A stretch of 64,000 nt of DNA from Istiophorus platypterus (taxonomy: Eukaryota; Chordata; Actinopteri; Istiophoriformes; Istiophoridae), in the NCBI GenBank assembly GCA_016859345.1, contig CM029122.1, positions 7,244,575-7,308,574 on the forward strand, written 5' to 3'. The notes below the pieces were generated by a model, which did no database searches, was not told the DNA's origin, and worked only from the letters and a program-made list of their open reading frames with translations. Of the stretch, positions 60,391 to 64,000 are shown one piece after another. Position 1 is the stretch's first letter. The number at the start of each line of letters is the position of its first letter. A program made the position numbers and the translations under genes.

Positions 60391-61004
60391 CTATTAACTG
60401 AAAAATGATAGGTAGATTAATCAATGATGAAAATAACCTACTTGCCTACAAAGGGTCACAAGCCAAAACAAAAAACAAAAAAAAAAAGGCTGGAGATAAG
60501 AGTTTTACAAGTCATGCAGGAAAGCTGTCAGTCTGCTAAACTGACTGAACCATGCAGATAACATTCATAAACATTCAGAAAACATCCGGCAAACATTCAG
60601 ATTCAGTGGTAGAAAAAAGTGCGTAGGTAAATAAAAAGGAGTAGCATCAGAATATTACCACATTATAGCTCATTTTAAGTCTAATTCTGCATTCAAAATG
60701 TAAAAATGTACATGTATTTGGGACAAATTATACTTGAAATATCCAATAGCCCCTGCACATTATATAATAATTTTTTTGTATCATTATTACAGATGCAATA
60801 ACATGTGAGCAGTACTTCTACTATTGTTGTTGGTCAAGTTGAAACTATTTTAACTATTTTCATTTACTTTTGGGCAGTTTCATCAAACAATGCATCCTCT
60901 TTTAGAAGCTGATTATATGTCTTGAATTTAAAATCCTCATCTGAAAAGTGACTAGTGTCTGCAGTACAATATTTCCACCTCAATCAGTGACAGAAGAAGA
61001 ACTG

Positions 61005-61180
61005 AGATCCTTTACCGAGGCTAAAGTGGTGATATCACTGCATAGAAGTACTGCATTACCAGTATAAGTACTGCATTAAAAATGTTACTTTAGTAAAAGT
61101 GCAGAACCATAAGCAGTAAAATGCACCCAAGGTATCAAAAGTAAAAGTACTCACTACGCATCGGGAGAGACGAAATAGTG
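61005..61180. mobile_element. short non-autonomous DNA transposon fragment (ACTTAAGTA family)
   Basis: Repeated AAGTACTGCATTA words and GGTATCAAAAGTAAAAGTAC, typical of the family's interior. Confidence 0.4.
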
Positions 61181-61714
61181 AATTAACTTTACCCAGCAAC
61201 CATGGGTAGAAAACCATTGTGTCACCAATCAAACCCAAGATAGTGCATTATTTTGACCTAGTGTTTGAATTCTTTTAACACTAAAACCATATTTATTTTA
61301 TTTTTGGTAAATAACTCAACAGTACTACTTAAATAATAAAAAGAATAATACTACCTGAGTCACAATAACCCATTGGTTATTAGCCCCTTGATCCAATGCG
61401 GCATTGTCCAATACTGACGATGATTTTAGGTGTGTATGGTGAAAAAAATGATTTACCGGATCATTACTGGATTATTTTCAGTTATGTGTCCGTGTGTAAG
61501 CAACATTGTATGTTTCTGCTGGTGCAAGTAGTTCTAACTTTAAATTATACGCTGTTGGGTCAATTAAACCACAGTACACTGTAGCAACACACTGTATTTT
61601 GTAAGATTGTCGTAGCCTTTGTAACTTGACTCCTAAAACTAACTAGTGCTGTTCAATAAATGTGGCGCAGTTAAAAATTTCCAATATCTGCCTCCGGGGT
61701 TTCAGTGGAATAGA

Positions 61715-61815
61715 AGCATGAAGTAGAATCAAATACCCAAGTAAAGTACAAGTACCTCAAAATTTTACTTCAGTACATCACACTTGAGTAAATGTACTCA
61801 GTTACTCTGCACCAC
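61715..61815. mobile_element. short non-autonomous DNA transposon fragment (ACTTAAGTA family)
   Basis: Contains CCCAAGTAAAGTACAAGTAC and ACTTGAGTAAATGTACTCAG followed by TGCACCACCG, the family's end sequence. Confidence 0.45.
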
Positions 61816-61912
61816 CGTCCGGCTCCACTGTGTTTGCTGAAGCAATGAATGTTTCCTCTTTCAACACATAACTACAGTTTATATAAGACAGACACATGCA
61901 AATGCACACATG

Positions 61913-61914
<2 letters not shown>

Positions 61915-61943
<29 letters not shown>
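61915..61943. repeat. (CA)n microsatellite in itprid2 intron 1
   Basis: About 13 units immediately before the last MITE-like element. A further (CA)n run is at 62,423-62,450. Confidence 0.8.
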
Positions 61944-61949
61944 CAGCAC

Positions 61950-62421
61950 TAGAGAGTAACTAAGTACATTAAGTACATTCCCTCAAGCGCTGTACTTAAG
62001 TGCAATTTTGAGGTGCTTGCACTAGATTTATTTTACAGCTTTAGTTACAAATTACTTTGAAAATCCAGATTACCAGTACAAAATATAATTCACAATGACA
62101 AATAAATTGCAATGTATTATAATAGATAAAACTATCTGGGAGTACAGAGAGTAATCAAGTAAGTCGTTAGAGTTGATCCCACCTTTGCCAGATGCAACAT
62201 TAAAGTTAAGTTAAGACATCAAAGCTCAATCATTTTAATTCAGCGATGGAATATGTAGTATTCTGACATGGGGAACTCCGCACAGCGAGTAGTTTCGCCC
62301 TCGGTACTTCAAGTATATGTCGGAGCCGATACTTTTACCTCGACTGCAGGTTCCTTTACTTCTAATACACTGTCGCGTGTGTACTTTTACTTTAAGTAAA
62401 ACATCTGAGAGCTTCTTCCAC

Positions 62422-62424
<3 letters not shown>
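61950..62424. mobile_element. short non-autonomous DNA transposon (ACTTAAGTA family) next to the itprid2 promoter
   Basis: Left end AGAGTAACTAAGTACATTAA, right end ACTTTAAGTAAAACATCTGA and CTTCTTCCACCA, ending at a (CA)n run at 62,423-62,450. It stops at the edge of the CpG-rich promoter. Confidence 0.5.
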
Positions 62425-62455
<31 letters not shown>

Positions 62456-62762
62456 CATGGTAACGAAACCATGTCCGAATCTGTCACCTCGACTCCAAAC
62501 GTCTCGCTGAATGAACATCGGGCACCGACCCTCCGGTTCCGACCCGAGATATAAACCCAAAAAGAGAAATAACCCTTATGTGATGTGAGACTTTCCTCCG
62601 TTTTCCTCCCTTTTCTCTTCCCGGGCTCACACTGGCTTGTTTATCCCGCTGCGGTCGTCCCTCCTCTGCCTGACACGCAGGACGGGCACTGACAGTCGTA
62701 GTAAAAACTCTCCGCGGCTCCGAACACCAGCAGAACTAATCAACCTGCGGCGGCTCGGCCGG

Positions 62763-62769
62763 CGGTGTC

Positions 62770-62804
<35 letters not shown>

Positions 62805-62805
62805 C
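62763..62805. repeat. (GGTGTC)n hexanucleotide repeat in the itprid2 promoter region
   Basis: Six near-perfect GGTGTC units just inside intron 1 on the sense strand. Confidence 0.85.
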
Positions 62806-62832
62806 CGTGGCGGCGGGGCCGCCGCTACTCAC

Positions 62833-63000
62833 CGTCATGTTTCCCTCCGCGGGTTTTGCGCCTCGGCTCCCGACCACCCCTCGTCAAGTTGTCCAAACTT
62901 TTCTAAAAACACTCCGACATTCCTGCTTCCGCTTCCTGAAACCAGCAACCAGCAGCCGCAGCCGCAGCCGCAGCAGCAGCAGCAGCAGCAGCAGCGGCAG
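62833..63000 (-). other. itprid2: itprid2 5' noncoding first exon (5' end approximate)
   Basis: A strong donor GACG|GTGAGT (last exon base 62,833) lies inside the CpG-rich block, on the strand and at the distance expected for exon 1. The exon contains an ATG four codon-bases before the donor (ATGACG). The transcription start is not determined. Confidence 0.6.
62836..62838 (-). promoter_or_regulatory. itprid2: upstream ORF start in itprid2 exon 1
   Basis: ATG in AACATGA context (A at -3), six bases before the donor. Spliced to 54,552 it reads MTVCYLLLMLP then TAG, 11 codons, ending about 50 nt before the main ATG. This depends on exon 1 being joined directly to that acceptor. Confidence 0.45.
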
Positions 63001-63130
63001 CAGCGGCGGCGGAGGAGGAGGAGGAGGAGGAGGAGGAGGAAGAGGAGGAGGCGGTGCGGACGGCAGAGGAGCGTGGCGGCGGCTGAGGAAGAGGAGGAGG
63101 AGGAGGAGGGAGGGAGGGAGGGAGGGAGAG
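62950..63130. repeat. CAG/CCG, GGA and GGGA trinucleotide-rich tract at the itprid2 5' end
   Basis: A (CAG)n/(CCG)n run at 62,950-63,003, (GGA)n at 63,007-63,055 and 63,086-63,108, and GGGA at 63,110-63,128. In the itprid2 sense strand the first run reads as CTG/CGG units. It is in or just upstream of exon 1. Confidence 0.85.
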
Positions 63131-63439
63131 AGGAGGGGTCCTCGGCCGCCTCTCGCAGCGGAGAAACACCGACACCTGCCGGACCGAGGCCGTGCGCGCA
63201 CCGGCGCAGTCACCTGGGGGGAGTCGGGGATCACGACGGTCACGGTGACACTCGGGTGAACCGACGTGGGTTGAGACCATCGGCGTGTTTCTCAAGCAGC
63301 TGCGGTCACTACGTGACGCCTCCACCTTCCCGTATTTTACACGACCGGACAACACTGTCCCCAGCGTTTTTAAGATGGTCGTAGACCCGAAAACACTGGA
63401 CCGGGACCTGCTGTCACTCTCAGACTGCACATTATACAT

Positions 63440-63830
63440 GTAGGTGTTGAATCAACAAATAAATTAACTAATGAATGAGTAGAGTGAGAACTCGAGTTGC
63501 TGAACTTTTAAATAAAAAAAAGTTTAAAAATAATAACTTGAGAAACAGTTTTACCCCACAAGCGTCTTAAAACTGCATAATGTCGTACAAAAGCATTCAG
63601 GAATGTGAATAAAACTTAACATTAGTGTTGCAAATCTGTCAGCGTTAACCTTCAACTTGTCTGACAAAGGCTCTAAGTTTACTTAGAATAAGTAGTTTAC
63701 TTAAAAATAAAAACCAACTGTTATCTCCAGGCTTCTCATCGGCCCTTCTCTTCCCACTGTGTCCCAGGATTCCCCTCACTACTAAAAACTGTGTGCAAGT
63801 GTATGTAGGAGTTTTGGTTCTGTTTTAAAG
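63440..63830. other. upstream flank of itprid2
   Basis: AT-rich DNA beyond the CpG-rich block, no gene seen before the Tc1-like relic. Confidence 0.55.
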
Positions 63831-63986
63831 GGAAAGGGTGGTCACACAAATATTTATCTGGCGTAGTTTCTTCTTCTGTTTACTGCTCTTTGTATGAAGT
63901 TAACTGTTGAATAGACTATAAATGGATTTAGTTTTAAAAGCATCCTCACTTTAATTTTAGTGCATAAAAATGTTTGCACAGTGCTG
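63831..63986 (+). mobile_element. Tc1/mariner-like transposon relic, copy 3 (right end)
   Basis: Matches the right ends of the other two copies: TTTAAAGGGAAAGGGTGGTC, AAGCATCCTCACTTTAATTT and TGTTTGCACAGTGCTGAG. The left part is absent. Confidence 0.55.
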
Positions 63987-64000
63987 AGTATATGTTACTA

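Larger units (their letters stand above)
54553..62832 (-). other. itprid2: itprid2 intron 1 (8.3 kb)
   Basis: Repeat-rich: a T/A run at 55,421-55,442, the tandem-unit repeat at 56.4-56.7 kb, a SINE-like element at 56.9-57.1 kb, (CAA)n at 57,965-57,981 and at least five MITE-like copies between 59 and 62.4 kb. First introns often hold enhancers, but none can be shown here. Confidence 0.65.
62450..63430 (-). promoter_or_regulatory. itprid2: itprid2 CpG-rich promoter region
   Basis: About 1 kb of sharply GC- and CpG-enriched DNA around the first exon, with simple repeats (GGTGTC hexamers, CAG/CCG, GGA and GGGA runs). No clear TATA box. The long ORFs seen here are low-complexity (poly-Ser, poly-Ala, poly-Gly) and come from the repeats. 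Confidence 0.65.

Noticed and set aside
62765..63439. Long ORFs on both strands in the promoter region (poly-Gly, poly-Ser, poly-Ala, poly-Pro)
   Set aside because: They are translations of CAG/CCG/GGA repeats in the CpG-rich promoter and first noncoding exon; no conserved domain or splice logic.
63374..63442. 22-codon plus-strand ORF starting MVVDPKTLDRDL
   Set aside because: Too short, no homology, and a divergent promoter there cannot be shown.
1..64000. CRISPR arrays, bacterial operons, rRNA or tRNA genes
   Set aside because: None seen; all arrays are eukaryotic micro- or minisatellites and the only tRNA-like sequence is the head of a SINE-like repeat.

Overview
The window is vertebrate nuclear DNA, almost certainly from a teleost fish. 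It has split genes with GT-AG introns, many (CA)n/(TG)n microsatellites, a degraded L2/CR1-type LINE, Tc1/mariner-like fragments, a tRNA-headed SINE-like element and short non-autonomous DNA transposons typical of fish. There are no bacterial operons, CRISPR arrays or phage genes. The species cannot be told from the sequence.

Two protein-coding genes, both on the minus strand, explain all the convincing coding sequence. (1) cwc22, pre-mRNA splicing factor CWC22, runs from a CpG- and ETS-motif-rich promoter near 10.9-11.05 kb down past base 1. Thirteen coding exons (647 codons) are present, from the ATG at 9,957 through an expanded RS domain, the MIF4G domain and the start of the MA3 domain; the remaining 3' exons lie outside the window. 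(2) itprid2 (ssfa2, KRAP), the IP3-receptor-interacting/actin-associated protein, runs from a GC-rich promoter near 62.8-63.2 kb to a poly(A) signal at about 11.93 kb. Twenty-one coding exons join in a consistent reading frame to give 4,098 nt (1,365 aa plus stop), with a 4 kb 3'UTR. A further 60-nt frame-neutral exon-like block lies at 40,977-41,036. Exon calls were made by hand from splice sites, phase agreement at every junction and remembered similarity to the human proteins; no alignment was run.

Layout: 1-1.7 kb, cwc22 intron; 1.7-10 kb, cwc22 exons; 10.87-11.06 kb, cwc22 promoter and leader exon; 11.06-11.9 kb, short intergenic spacer; 11.9-15.96 kb, itprid2 3'UTR; 15.96-29.1 kb, C-terminal two thirds of the itprid2 coding sequence; 29.1-40.4 kb, an 11 kb intron with LINE and Tc1-like relics; 40.4-54.5 kb, N-terminal exons including the IP3R-binding region; 54.5-62.8 kb, intron 1, crowded with MITE-like elements; 62.8-63.4 kb, CpG-rich promoter; 63.4-64 kb, upstream flank ending in another Tc1-like relic.

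The two genes sit head-to-tail, with the itprid2 poly(A) site about 0.9 kb from the cwc22 promoter. They act in different processes: CWC22 in the spliceosome and exon-junction-complex loading, ITPRID2 in anchoring IP3 receptors to actin. I found no wholly new system. The most interesting signals are the duplicated exon in the IP3R-binding region of itprid2, an 11-codon uORF spanning its first splice junction, an intronic minisatellite next to a YY1/X-box cluster that could be an internal promoter, the repeat-encoded RS domain of cwc22, and UG-repeat tracts abutting several splice sites.
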